Shown here: in pieces, positions 18,167 through 27,263 of the stretch
Layout of the letters: each line of letters starts with the position of its first letter
Numbering within the stretch: position 1 is the stretch's first letter
Source of the DNA: Streptomyces sp. ISL-98
GTDB lineage: Bacteria; Actinomycetota; Actinomycetes; Streptomycetales; Streptomycetaceae
Reading direction: 5' to 3'
DNA: 64,000 nucleotides
Assembly: GCF_018614055.1 (NCBI RefSeq)
Contig: NZ_JAGGPB010000074.1
Location: 28,849 to 92,848 of the forward strand
Program-made: the position numbers and the translations under genes
Notes under the pieces: generated by a model
What the model was told of the DNA's origin: nothing
Databases searched by the model: none
The model's input: the letters and a program-made list of their open reading frames with translations, nothing else

Positions 18167-19128
18167 GTTCGAGCGTCCTGTACGACGCCCCGGGTCCCAA
18201 CGCCCGGGTACGCAACCGCATCTACACCGTGGTCGGCTCCCTGCTGGTTCTGGGGCTGATCGGGTTCGCGGTCTTCCGTCTCGCGGACCGGGGTTACTTC
18301 GCCTCCGAGATGTGGGCCATCTTCAACAACGCCGGCGTGCGGGCGAACATCCGCGACGGCATCCTCTCGACTCTGCAGGTCTTCGTGGTGGCGGCGGTCC
18401 TGTCGCTGGTGCTCGGTGTCCTGCTGGCCGTGGCGCGGCTGTCAGACCACCGGGCAGTGAGCGCGGTGGCCACCGGGTTCATCGAGCTGTTCCGGGCCGT
18501 CCCGCTGCTGATCACGATCTACGCGCTGTGGGTCCTGTTCCTCACGTACAAGGACAGCCTCGGCTTCATCGGTGAGAGCTCGGCGTACTGGGCGCTGGTC
18601 ATCGGTCTGACGGTCTACAACGCGTGTGTCCAGGCCGAGGTGCTCAGGGCCGGTGTCAACGCCGTGCCCAAGGGGCAGGTCGAGGCGGCGTACGCGCTGG
18701 GTCTGCGCAAGTCGCAGGTCATGACGATGCTGCTGATCCCGCAGGCCGTACGGTCGATGCTGCCGACGATCATCAGCCAGCTGGTCGTGACCCTCAAGGA
18801 CACCTCGCTCGGCTACATCATCACGTACGCGGAGCTGCTGTACGCGGCGCGGACGATGGCCAACAACATCATCGTCAACGACGACAATCCTTACGTCCCT
18901 GTCGTCATCGTCGTCGGCGCAATCTATGTCGCGATGTGCATGGCGCTGTCCTCGCTCGCTACCTGGATCGAGAAGCGTGGCCGCCGTGCCAAGACCGGCA
19001 TCATGCCGGCCGCGGCCGCCGAACCGCTGGAGGCTCCCGGAGTGCTTGACGCCGGTGGCGGTCCGCTCGGACCACATGTGGAGGGCGGGTCCGAAGGGAC
19101 CGACGGGCCTGTCGGCAAGAAGAACTGA
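18163..19128 (+). CDS. gluD: Glutamate ABC transporter permease GluD
   Basis: 321-residue second permease of the glutamate importer, longer than GluC because of an extra N-terminal helix and a Gly/Ala-rich cytoplasmic C-terminal tail of about 45 residues. The EAA-type loop VPKGQVEAAYALGLRKSQVM is present. ATG at 18163 overlaps the gluC stop. The operon ends with the terminator at 19137-19164. Confidence 0.92.
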   Translation: MSSSVLYDAPGPNARVRNRIYTVVGSLLVLGLIGFAVFRLADRGYFASEMWAIFNNAGVRANIRDGILSTLQVFVVAAVLSLVLGVLLAVARLSDHRAVSAVATGFIELFRAVPLLITIYALWVLFLTYKDSLGFIGESSAYWALVIGLTVYNACVQAEVLRAGVNAVPKGQVEAAYALGLRKSQVMTMLLIPQAVRSMLPTIISQLVVTLKDTSLGYIITYAELLYAARTMANNIIVNDDNPYVPVVIVVGAIYVAMCMALSSLATWIEKRGRRAKTGIMPAAAAEPLEAPGVLDAGGGPLGPHVEGGSEGTDGPVGKKN

Positions 19129-19136
19129 CGAAATGT

Positions 19137-19164
19137 GAGGCAGCGGCCACCGCGCCGCTGCCTC
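19137..19164 (+). terminator. Terminator of the glu operon
   Basis: 11-bp perfect stem (19137-19147 with 19154-19164) and a 6-nt loop, starting 8 bp after the gluD stop. No T-run, as is common for streptomycete terminators. Confidence 0.75.
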
Positions 19165-19271
19165 TGTCACTTGACGCACGCACCCGCAGTGGGTTGCATA
19201 CGTTCTGTGATCGTGCACCGGGTTCCACCTGCCACTTCCCAGATGTCCGTACGGACAGGAGGGGACGCGCC

Positions 19272-20936
19272 GTGGACCCGGTGATTGTCGTTGGTGCCGG
19301 TCCCGTCGGACTGGCACTTTCCCTTGCCCTCGCCGCCCAGGGTGTCCCCTCTGTGGTGCTCGACGAGGGGCCGGGCAAGAACGAGCCTCGTACGGCCCGT
19401 ACGGCCGTCCTGCGGCCGGACACCGCGGACCTGGTCGAGCGGCTCGGCTGCACCACTGTCCGTGACGGTGGGGCGCGCTGGGCCGGATGGCGGTCCATGC
19501 GGCGCAATCAGGACGTCAGGCGGGTGGAATTTGGCGAGGGCGGCGAGCCCTCACCCCTGCATCTCCCACAGCACGACCTGACGCGCGGGCTGCGCGCCGC
19601 TGCCGCGATGCAGGAGCTCGTGCAGATCGTGCCGCAAGGCCGCCTCGACACCATCGAGCAGGACGACAGCGGCATCACCGCGCACACCCGCGAACCCGGG
19701 GCCACCTGGTGGCGCGGCAGTTTCCTGGTCGGGTGCGACGGGGCGAGGTCGACGGTGCGCAAGCTCCTCGACATCCGTTTCCCCGGGCGTACGGCGGTGG
19801 AACGGCATGCCGTAGCCGCGCTGCGTACGGAACTGCCCTGGCCCGACGAAGCGTTGCTGCACCGGCTGCCGCCGTGGCGCACGGGCGGCCAGGAAGTCAC
19901 CGCCCGTCCCCTGCCGGACGGTGTGTGGCGGCTGGACTGGCTGCTGCCCGCCCGTGGCGAACTCGTCACGCCCGAAGCCCTGGTGACGCGGGTACGGGAC
20001 ACGCTGGGCGGCTGGTGCGGCGAGACACCCCCGTACGACCTGATCGACACCGGCGTGTACACGCTCCACCACCGGCTGGCCCGCCGCTGGCGTGTGGGCC
20101 GGGCGTTCCTCGCCGGGGAGGCAGCCCATCTGCTCGGCGCGCTCGGTACGCAGGGGCTCGACGAGGGGCTGCGGGACATCGACAACCTGGCCTGGAAGCT
20201 GGCGCAGGCCTGGCACCTGGGGGCGTCGGAAACGCTGCTCGACAGTTACCAGGCGGAGCGGCGCACATCGGTAGCCTCGCGCCTGCGCGCCGCCGACCAG
20301 GCGCTGCCGATCCTGCGGCGGAGCGGTGGCCTGCGTACGTACCTGCCGGGTACGGCGCGAGGGCACGACTCCCTGCTCACGGACGGGCACCTGGGGCGCG
20401 GCGCTCTGGGTGCGCCCCCCGAGTACACGCGCTCCCCTCTGGCACCCCCGCACGCCGAGGCGCAGACGCTGGTCGGCACGCCCCTGGGGGCTCCCGTAGC
20501 GGACGTACGGGCGACGGCTCCCGACGGCACTACGGTGCGACTGCGGGACCGGCTGGGGCGCGGGCGGCTGCTGGTGACGCTGGTCGCGCCGGGCACGGGC
20601 GTATGGGACCGGCGGCACTGGATGACGGCGGGGGTCATGCCCCGGCTGGCCGCGGCGGTGACGGCGCTGCCTGTACGGGCGGAGCTGCTGGTGACCGAGA
20701 GCTACCCGGGGGCGTCGGCGCACACGGTGCTGCTCGTACGGCCCGACGGGCATCTGGTCGCGGCGTTCCACGGGGTGCGGCCCGCCGAGCTGTACGCGGC
20801 GGCGGACGCGACGCGCGGGGGCTCACCGGCGCCGTCGGCACAGGCTCCGCCGCGCTCGGGGCTTCCCGAGCAGTCGGCGCCCTCCGACCAAATGGACCGG
20901 ACCGACCGGACCGACCGGACTGCGGACATCAATTGA
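19272..20936 (+). CDS. FAD-dependent aromatic hydroxylase-type monooxygenase
   Basis: 554-residue class A flavoprotein monooxygenase of the MhpA/PheA group. The Rossmann motif VIVVGAGPVGLALSLALAAQ is at the very N-terminus, then the FLVGCDGARSTVRK region, then LAGEAAHLLGALGTQGLDEG, where the usual GD motif (LAGDAAH) has Glu for Asp and lacks the PP pair. A C-terminal thioredoxin-like domain follows and the protein ends with a DRTDRTDRT repeat encoded by three copies of a 9-bp unit. GTG at 19272 is chosen because AGGAGGGG (19257-19264) is ideally spaced; an ATG at 19194 is not supported. Substrate unknown. The stop overlaps the promoter of the next transcription unit. Confidence 0.85.
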   Translation: MDPVIVVGAGPVGLALSLALAAQGVPSVVLDEGPGKNEPRTARTAVLRPDTADLVERLGCTTVRDGGARWAGWRSMRRNQDVRRVEFGEGGEPSPLHLPQHDLTRGLRAAAAMQELVQIVPQGRLDTIEQDDSGITAHTREPGATWWRGSFLVGCDGARSTVRKLLDIRFPGRTAVERHAVAALRTELPWPDEALLHRLPPWRTGGQEVTARPLPDGVWRLDWLLPARGELVTPEALVTRVRDTLGGWCGETPPYDLIDTGVYTLHHRLARRWRVGRAFLAGEAAHLLGALGTQGLDEGLRDIDNLAWKLAQAWHLGASETLLDSYQAERRTSVASRLRAADQALPILRRSGGLRTYLPGTARGHDSLLTDGHLGRGALGAPPEYTRSPLAPPHAEAQTLVGTPLGAPVADVRATAPDGTTVRLRDRLGRGRLLVTLVAPGTGVWDRRHWMTAGVMPRLAAAVTALPVRAELLVTESYPGASAHTVLLVRPDGHLVAAFHGVRPAELYAAADATRGGSPAPSAQAPPRSGLPEQSAPSDQMDRTDRTDRTADIN

Positions 20937-20961
20937 CCGTCACAGGCGTGCATGGTGTACT
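20933..20961 (+). promoter_or_regulatory. Promoter of the leader peptide - cysteine dioxygenase - rhodanese unit
   Basis: TTGACC (20933-20938), exactly 17 bp, then TGTACT (20956-20961). The -35 overlaps the stop codon of the monooxygenase. Expected transcription start is about 20968-20969, which coincides with the GTG of the leader ORF. Confidence 0.6.
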
Positions 20962-20968
20962 CCGGAGC

Positions 20969-21055
20969 GTGACCGACACCAATGTGCGCCTGTGGCGGAG
21001 GGTCCATATGGACCTCGTCCGCTATGCGGGCTGCGTGTGTCGTCCGTCCTGCTGA
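20969..21055 (+). CDS. Cys-rich leader peptide upstream of cysteine dioxygenase
   Basis: Short ORF of 28 codons from GTG at 20969, or 23 from GTG at 20984, or 15 from ATG at 21008; all end in MDLVRYAGCVCRPSC with three cysteines in the last seven residues. I recall streptomycete annotations of putative leader peptides with this ending, and polycysteine leader ORFs in mycobacteria act as cysteine-responsive attenuators. The predicted promoter places the transcript start at the first GTG, so translation may be leaderless. The peptide lies 77 nt upstream of cysteine dioxygenase, and its last codons can pair with that gene's ribosome binding site. Inferred role: cis-acting sensor of cysteinyl-tRNA or cysteine. 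Confidence 0.65.
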   Translation: MTDTNVRLWRRVHMDLVRYAGCVCRPSC

Positions 21056-21126
21056 TTCGCCTTCTCTCCCCGCGCTGTGCCGTGCCGTTTTCCGGCCGCG
21101 CGTTCCTGCGAACTGCCTCAGGACGG
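21044..21126 (+). promoter_or_regulatory. Possible attenuator: leader codons pair with the dioxygenase ribosome binding site
   Basis: CCGTCCTG (21044-21051, the end of the leader) is perfectly complementary to CAGGACGG (21119-21126), which contains the AGGA ribosome binding site of the dioxygenase gene. Between them a nested hairpin is possible (CGCGC/GCGCG arms around GCCG-TTTTC-CGGC, about 21071-21102). Ribosome position on the leader could decide whether the site is free. Confidence 0.4.
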
Positions 21127-21132
21127 TCCCCT

Positions 21133-21678
21133 GTGTCTTCTCCCGTACGTACATCTGCCGTGCCCGAACCCGCGGCCCGAAGTGCGGCACCCTCCGCCGC
21201 AGAACTGCTCGAATTCGTGCGCCGTACCGCCGCGGACGCCGCACTCGTGGCCTCCCTTCCACTCGATCCCCAGGGGCGCACATGGTCGCGTCTCGAAGGC
21301 CCGGGTGGGAGCGAGGCCTGGCTGATCGGCTGGCCACCCGGCACAGGCACCGGCTGGCACGACCACGGCGGCTCGCAGGGTGCGTTCGCCACCGCGGCCG
21401 GCTCACTGCGCGAGGAGTCCCTCGCGGCGCGCATCCCGACGGAGGGCTGGAAAACGCTTGAACTGGCCGACGGGGTGGACCGGGAACGGCTGCTGACCGC
21501 CGGCCGGGGACGGGCCTTCGGCGCCCACCATGTGCACCAGGTGCTGAACAAGTCGACGGACGAGCACGCCGTCTCGGTGCACGCGTACTACCCGCCGCTG
21601 CCGATGATGCGGCGCTACAGCCGTACGGGCGCCGTACTCCGCTTGGAGCACGTCGAGCGTCCGGAGGAGTGGCAGTGA
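21133..21678 (+). CDS. Cysteine dioxygenase family protein
   Basis: 181-residue cupin of the CDO_I group, which oxidises cysteine to cysteine sulfinate with a mononuclear iron. The iron ligands are visible: HDH in GTGWHDHGGSQGAFA (about residues 73-77) and a later His in AHHVHQVLNK. GTG at 21133 with AGGA upstream is preferred; a much longer frame to 20992 runs through the leader region and is not credible. Overlaps the rhodanese gene by 4 bp. Context (Cys-rich leader, rhodanese) supports a role in cysteine and sulfur disposal. Confidence 0.88.
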   Translation: MSSPVRTSAVPEPAARSAAPSAAELLEFVRRTAADAALVASLPLDPQGRTWSRLEGPGGSEAWLIGWPPGTGTGWHDHGGSQGAFATAAGSLREESLAARIPTEGWKTLELADGVDRERLLTAGRGRAFGAHHVHQVLNKSTDEHAVSVHAYYPPLPMMRRYSRTGAVLRLEHVERPEEWQ

Positions 21679-22064
21679 GCGGCGAATCTGTGGGCATTGA
21701 CGAGCTCCTGGAACGGGTCCGCGAAGGCCTCGACCGCATCGGGCCGCAGGAGGCCTACGACGCGGCCGAGGCCGGAGCCCTGCTGGTGGACATCCGGTAC
21801 GCCGCGCTGCGCGAGCGGGACGGGCTGATTCCGGGCGCGCTGGTCGTCGAGCGCAATGAGCTGGAGTGGCGCCTCGATCCGCAGGGCAGCCACCGGGCTC
21901 CGGAAGCCACCAGCCATGATCTGCAGGTCGTGGTGATCTGCAACGAGGGCTACGCATCGAGCCTCGCGGCCGCGTCACTGCGGCAGTTGGGCCTGCACCG
22001 GGCGACGGACCTCGACGGCGGTTTCCAGGCCTGGCGCGCGGCGGGACTGCCGGTGGCTCCATAG
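21675..22064 (+). CDS. Rhodanese-like sulfurtransferase
   Basis: 129-residue single rhodanese domain with the active-site Cys in VVVICNEGYASSLAA (about residue 88). Rhodaneses move sulfane sulfur from donors such as thiosulfate or persulfides to acceptors. GTG at 21675 overlaps the dioxygenase stop (GTGA) and has GGAGG at 21663-21667, so the two genes are translationally coupled. The pair probably removes excess cysteine sulfur. Confidence 0.9.
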   Translation: MSGESVGIDELLERVREGLDRIGPQEAYDAAEAGALLVDIRYAALRERDGLIPGALVVERNELEWRLDPQGSHRAPEATSHDLQVVVICNEGYASSLAAASLRQLGLHRATDLDGGFQAWRAAGLPVAP

Positions 22065-22070
22065 GAGATG

Positions 22071-22109
22071 CGGTAAGGGGTGCCCTCCCTGAAAGGGCAC
22101 CCCTTACCG
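22071..22109. terminator. Bidirectional terminator after rhodanese
   Basis: 16-bp perfect stem (22071-22086 with 22094-22109), loop CCCTGAA, between convergent genes ending at 22064 (+) and 22120 (-). Confidence 0.88.
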
Positions 22110-22119
22110 CCCTGCGTGG

Positions 22120-24717
22120 TCACTGCTTGGAAGTGGCCACGTCCACCGGGCGGGTCCTGAGCGCTGCCCGGCCGGGCAGCGCAGTCGCCACCAGGGCGAG
22201 CAGTCCGGCCCCGCCGACGACGGTGGCGTACACCAGAGGCCGCACAGCCGGTGCCGCGCTGCCCGTCATGCCGACACTGAACGCGGTGAGTACGGCGAGC
22301 GCGATACCGGTGCCGAGGACGGCCCCGATGAGCAGGACCGACAAGGCCTCGATGCGCAGCATGCGCAGGACCTGACGGCGGGTGGCACCGGCCAGCCTGA
22401 GCATCGCGATTTCCCTGATGCGCTCGGAGACCGACATGGCGAGGGTGTTGACGACGGCAATGGCGGTGAAGGCCAGGACGAGCCCCATGGCGAGGTAATT
22501 GACCTCGGCGTTGGTGCGTTGCTGCTCTTGCTGGAGCTCGTCGACACTCTCCGGGCTCAGGACAGAGACGCCCGGGAACTTCTGTACGGCTTTGGCGAGC
22601 TCCTTCTGTGCAGCCCCGAGGTCGGCGGTCTTGTCGGCGGCGACGAGTACGGCAGCCGCGAGGGGGCTGTCGACATGCCGGGCGACCAAGCCGTGGGGCA
22701 GGGTCAGGTCTCCGAATCCGAGACCTCGCGCGTACACGGCGGCGACGGTGAGGGTGGCAGGGGTGCCGTCGCCGAGCGTGAGTTCGAGCGTGCTGCCGGG
22801 CTTCAGTTTGAGCTGGTCGGCGGCGAGTTCGCTGACGGCGGCACTGCCGTTGCCGAAGTGGGCGAGCGAGCCGCTGGTGACGTCCGGGTCCCAGGTGCGG
22901 GTGAGGCCGGCGGGCGTGACGCCCTGGGCGGAGTACTTGTCCAGGCCGACTCGGACCGTGGTTCTGACGATCTCTGTGGCTGTCGTGACGCCGTCGGTCC
23001 GGCGGACCAGCTCGGTGGCGGCCGCCGGAACGCCCGGGCCCTGGGAGGTCATCACCCAGGTGGCTCGGGTGCCCTCACGGCTCTGTGCGCGGGCAGCGTC
23101 GCCGAGCGTCGGCTGGACAAAGAGGACTGTGCAGGTCATGCCGATGAGGAGGGCGAGCGGGGTGACGGCCGCGGCCATCCGAGTGGCATTGCCGCGCACA
23201 TTGGCAGTGGCGAGCCGGCCTCCCGAGCCGACCAGGCTGAGCGGTCCGGCGAGCAGTGCGCCTGCTGCCCGTACGAGCACGGGACCCAGCAGCGAGATCG
23301 CGACGGCCAGCACCACAACGGTCAGGAACGTCACGGGAGTCGACGCGGGTTCGGTGCGCAGCATGCTCAGGACCGCGACCAGGATGATGCCGCCGGCGAG
23401 CAGCGCGAGCCCGGCGAGAATGCGGGCCCAGGGGGTCCTGGTGCCGTCGACCACGGCTTCGGCCATGGCTTCCGCCGGTCGGATGCGGCTGATCCGGCGG
23501 CCGGAGATCCGGGCGGCGGCCCAGGCACCGAGCAGCGTCGCGCCGACGGCGGCGAACGTCGGGAAGATGCTGACCGCGCGTTCCAGGGTCGCCGGGACCG
23601 CGCCCATCTCGACAAACCGGCCGTGCAGCCAGGCGCCGAGCGGCAGGCCTGCGAGCGATCCGACGATGCCGGCGGTCGCACCGACGAGGAGGGCCTCGCG
23701 GCCAAGCAGGCGGCGGATCTGGCGGGGTGTGGCCGCGATGGCACGGAGCAGGGCGAGTTCGCGGTGACGCTGCTGGATGGAGAGCGCGAAGGTGCCGACG
23801 ACGACCAGGATGGCGACGAGGAGCGACGTACCGCCGATCGCGCCGCCCATGCTGACGAGCTTGATACGGGCTTCGGCGGCGTCGAGGAATTCCACGGGGC
23901 CGCGGTCGTCGCCGACGGAGACCTGGGCCTTCGTACCGGCGAGTGCTGTGGCGATTGCCTTCTTCAACTGGGTTGTGTCGGTGTCCTTTTCCGGTACAAC
24001 ACCGATGGTGGTGACCTGGCCCGGGCGGTCGGCCAGCCGCTCGGCTTCCTTGGTGGAGAAGAAGAGGGAAGTCTGGCGGAGCAGGTCGCCGCGGTCGGCG
24101 ACGGAGTCCGGTGAGTGTTTGGGGGCCGCGATGCCGGTGATCCGGTACGTACGGGGGGACTTGGTGGACTGGACGGTGAGCCGGTCGCCGGGCGCGAGGT
24201 GGGCGCGGGCGGCGAGTTCACGGTCGACAACGAGGTCGGCGGGGGCCTTGGGGGCATGGCCGCGGGTGAGGGTGAACGGGGTCAGGGCGGCGGAGGCCCA
24301 GGCGTGGCCGTAGTACGCCCTGTCGTCGGCGGCAGGAAGGAAACGGCCATCGGGGGCTACGGGGTAGGCGGGGAAGGTGAGTTCAGGCACGGCGGCACGT
24401 ACGCCCGGGACGCTTCTGACGCGCTGGACGGTCTTCTCTGGCAGCCACGCCCGCTCGGCCATGGGCTTCGCTTTGCGCTTGGTCTTGGTCTTTCCGTTGC
24501 CTTTGTGCTTGACGGTGGTCTTGTGAACGTTCTGGTCCGCGGAGACGACGAGGGGGGTGGCGGCGTAGCGCTCGGTGGCGATCTTGCCTCGAAGGCCGCT
24601 TTCCAGGAGGGTGCCGCAGGCTGTGATGAGGGCCGCTGCGCACATCAGGGCAACTAACGCTCCGAGGAATCCGCCCTTGCGGGCCCGGATGGTCTGCAGG
24701 GCATAGCTCAGCATCAT
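22120..24717 (-). CDS. MacB/FtsX-type ABC transporter permease
   Basis: 865-residue permease with two FtsX domains. The first helix is GFLGALVALMCAAALITACG near residue 20, the large extracytoplasmic domain has a Lys-rich loop (KHKGNGKTKTKRKAK), a four-helix block lies in the middle (with AILVVVGTFALSIQQRHREL) and the second FtsX block is C-terminal (ERIREIAMLRLAGATRRQVL). ATG at 24717 overlaps the regulator stop by 4 bp and has GAGGA upstream; the longer frame to 24900 is rejected. No ATPase gene is adjacent, which is unusual because such permeases normally pair with a LolD/MacB-type ATPase. Substrate unknown; possibly lipid, peptide or cell-envelope related. Confidence 0.85.
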   Translation of the reverse strand: MMLSYALQTIRARKGGFLGALVALMCAAALITACGTLLESGLRGKIATERYAATPLVVSADQNVHKTTVKHKGNGKTKTKRKAKPMAERAWLPEKTVQRVRSVPGVRAAVPELTFPAYPVAPDGRFLPAADDRAYYGHAWASAALTPFTLTRGHAPKAPADLVVDRELAARAHLAPGDRLTVQSTKSPRTYRITGIAAPKHSPDSVADRGDLLRQTSLFFSTKEAERLADRPGQVTTIGVVPEKDTDTTQLKKAIATALAGTKAQVSVGDDRGPVEFLDAAEARIKLVSMGGAIGGTSLLVAILVVVGTFALSIQQRHRELALLRAIAATPRQIRRLLGREALLVGATAGIVGSLAGLPLGAWLHGRFVEMGAVPATLERAVSIFPTFAAVGATLLGAWAAARISGRRISRIRPAEAMAEAVVDGTRTPWARILAGLALLAGGIILVAVLSMLRTEPASTPVTFLTVVVLAVAISLLGPVLVRAAGALLAGPLSLVGSGGRLATANVRGNATRMAAAVTPLALLIGMTCTVLFVQPTLGDAARAQSREGTRATWVMTSQGPGVPAAATELVRRTDGVTTATEIVRTTVRVGLDKYSAQGVTPAGLTRTWDPDVTSGSLAHFGNGSAAVSELAADQLKLKPGSTLELTLGDGTPATLTVAAVYARGLGFGDLTLPHGLVARHVDSPLAAAVLVAADKTADLGAAQKELAKAVQKFPGVSVLSPESVDELQQEQQRTNAEVNYLAMGLVLAFTAIAVVNTLAMSVSERIREIAMLRLAGATRRQVLRMLRIEALSVLLIGAVLGTGIALAVLTAFSVGMTGSAAPAVRPLVYATVVGGAGLLALVATALPGRAALRTRPVDVATSKQ

Positions 24718-25295
24718 GACGCGTCCTCGGGTGCAGGGAAGGCGAGCAGGCGGGTGAGTACGGTGCGCGCCTCGGGCGGAGTCTCGGCGTCGGGGCGCTT
24801 GTAGCGGTTGAGGAGAGCGATGTACTCCTCGAAGAACTCCCGGAACTCGGGGAGCGTGAGCCGGATGGAGCCCCTCGAATAGGGGAAGCCGTCGGCCCAC
24901 TCTCCGAGATCCGCGTCCGCGCTCTCCCGCTGGACCTGCTCGAAGAGTGCGAGGTCGGCGGCGTACGCATGGTGGTTGAACTCGTCCATGACGAGGCGCA
25001 TTTCGGCGGTCTGGCGAGTGCGGCGGGGGAAGCGGCGGTCACCGGGGACGGCTCGCCACCACCGTTCGCGGCGGGCGCTTTCGCCCTCGGTCTCCTCGAC
25101 GAACCCGTATCGGGCGAGCTCGCGGAGGTGGTAGCTGGTAGCGCCGGTGTTCAGTCCGAGGGCGCGGGCGAGGACCGCCGAGGTGGCAGGGCCGTAGAGG
25201 GAGAGGTGCTGGAATATCTGCTGGCGTCGCGGCTGTGCCAGCGCCTTGAGGGCGGCGATGTCCGCGATCTCGGTGCCGCCGGGTTCCTGTGCCAT
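24714..25295 (-). CDS. Winged-helix (ArsR-like) transcriptional regulator
   Basis: 193-residue regulator with an N-terminal winged HTH: ALKALAQPRRQQIFQHLS, then a recognition region NTGATSYHLRELARYGFVEE. The C-terminal half, with a FEQVQRESAD segment, is a helical domain of unknown ligand. ATG at 25295 is used; a GTG two codons upstream (25301) has the better-spaced AGGAG and may be the true start. It overlaps the permease gene by 4 bp, so it probably controls that permease and itself through the dyad at 25312-25331. Confidence 0.82.
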   Translation of the reverse strand: MAQEPGGTEIADIAALKALAQPRRQQIFQHLSLYGPATSAVLARALGLNTGATSYHLRELARYGFVEETEGESARRERWWRAVPGDRRFPRRTRQTAEMRLVMDEFNHHAYAADLALFEQVQRESADADLGEWADGFPYSRGSIRLTLPEFREFFEEYIALLNRYKRPDAETPPEARTVLTRLLAFPAPEDAS

Positions 25296-25311
25296 GCGCA
25301 CACAATCTCCT

Positions 25312-25331
25312 GTGCACAAGGTGCTGTGCAC
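25312..25331. promoter_or_regulatory. Candidate operator of the winged-HTH regulator
   Basis: Perfect inverted repeat GTGCACA-AGGTGC-TGTGCAC (7-6-7) located 11-17 bp upstream of the regulator start, where a bound protein would block transcription or translation. Autoregulation is inferred from position only. Confidence 0.5.
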
Positions 25332-25353
25332 TGGAGCGGACCTGCGTCTTCGA

Positions 25354-25387
25354 CCGGGGGTTAGCCCCACCCTGGGCCGACCCCCGG
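25354..25387 (-). terminator. Probable terminator of recA-recX
   Basis: 8-bp arms CCGGGGGT (25354-25361) and ACCCCCGG (25380-25387) with a short inner stem, 17 bp beyond the recX stop. It separates recX from the downstream regulator operon. Confidence 0.6.
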
Positions 25388-25403
25388 CCAGTCGCCGCAC
25401 GCG

Positions 25404-26000
25404 CTAGAGCGGGTCGTAGCCCAAGTCGTCCGTTTCCTCGCCCTCTTCCTCCAGGGCCCGTCTGACCACCCGCAGAGCCAGACCCTCGGGATAGCCCTTG
25501 CGGGCCAGCATGCTGGCCAGGCGGCGCACTCTGCGGTCGCGCTCCAGGCCGCGGGTGGAGCGCAGTTTGCGGGCTACGAGCTCCCGGGCTCTCTCTTCCT
25601 CCTGGTCGGAGTCGAGCTGCCCGACCGCATCGTCGATCAGGGCCGAGTCCACGCCCTTGGTTCGCAATTCCCGCGCAAGCGCCCGCCGGGCCAGACCGCG
25701 GCCGTGGTGGCGGGACTCCACCCAGGCATCCGCGAAAGCCGCGTCGTTGATGAGCCCGACCTCTTCGAAGCGGGACAGCACTTCGTCCGACACGTCGTCC
25801 GGGATGCCCCGCTTCTGGAGGGCGTCCGCGAGCTGTTTGCGGGTGCGCGCGGTCCCGGTGAGCAGGCGCAGGCAGATCGCCCGCGCCTGCTCAGCCGGAT
25901 CCTGAGGCGGCAACCCCTTCCCGGCCCTCGACGGGGCGGGGCTGCCGCTGTCCTCTGCGTCCGCGCTTTCGCTTCCCGGCCAGTCCGTTCTCCGGGTCAC
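25404..26000 (-). CDS. recX: RecX regulatory protein
   Basis: 198-residue RecX, an inhibitor of RecA filament extension. The protein has the three-helix repeats of the family (ICLRLLTGTARTRKQLADAL, DDVSDEVLSRFEEVG, HHGRGLARRALARELRTKG) after a Ser/Ala/Pro-rich N-terminal tail of about 35 residues. GTG at 26000 lies 3 bp after the recA stop, so it is translated from the recA mRNA, usually at lower level. recA-recX is the standard actinobacterial arrangement. Confidence 0.93.
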   Translation of the reverse strand: MTRRTDWPGSESADAEDSGSPAPSRAGKGLPPQDPAEQARAICLRLLTGTARTRKQLADALQKRGIPDDVSDEVLSRFEEVGLINDAAFADAWVESRHHGRGLARRALARELRTKGVDSALIDDAVGQLDSDQEEERARELVARKLRSTRGLERDRRVRRLASMLARKGYPEGLALRVVRRALEEEGEETDDLGYDPL

Positions 26001-26003
26001 GAT

Positions 26004-27134
<1,131 letters not shown>

Positions 27135-27177
27135 GGGTTCCACCCGATTTGCTTGAGTCGATCGCTTCACGTCAATG

Positions 27178-27200
27178 ACGCTAACCCCTGCCACTGACAA
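27178..27200 (-). promoter_or_regulatory. recA: RecA-NDp promoter (PafBC-type) of recA
   Basis: On the minus strand: TTGTCAGTGGC (27200-27190), 6 bp, then TAGCGT (27183-27178). This matches the RecA-independent DNA-damage promoter TTGTCAGTGGC-N6-TAGGGT, known to depend on PafBC in mycobacteria and first noted in Streptomyces recA genes. It is 44 bp from the recA start. Confidence 0.85.
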
Positions 27201-27263
27201 TGCGTCCCGGCGTCCGTCTGGCCTGTGGAAAACCCTTGGGGTTTCAGGGCCGGAACCCCATGA

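Noticed and set aside
22519..24114. 531-codon plus-strand frame opposite the FtsX-type permease
   Set aside because: Low-complexity Gly/Arg/Ala translation with no domain; it mirrors the membrane-protein codons on the other strand.
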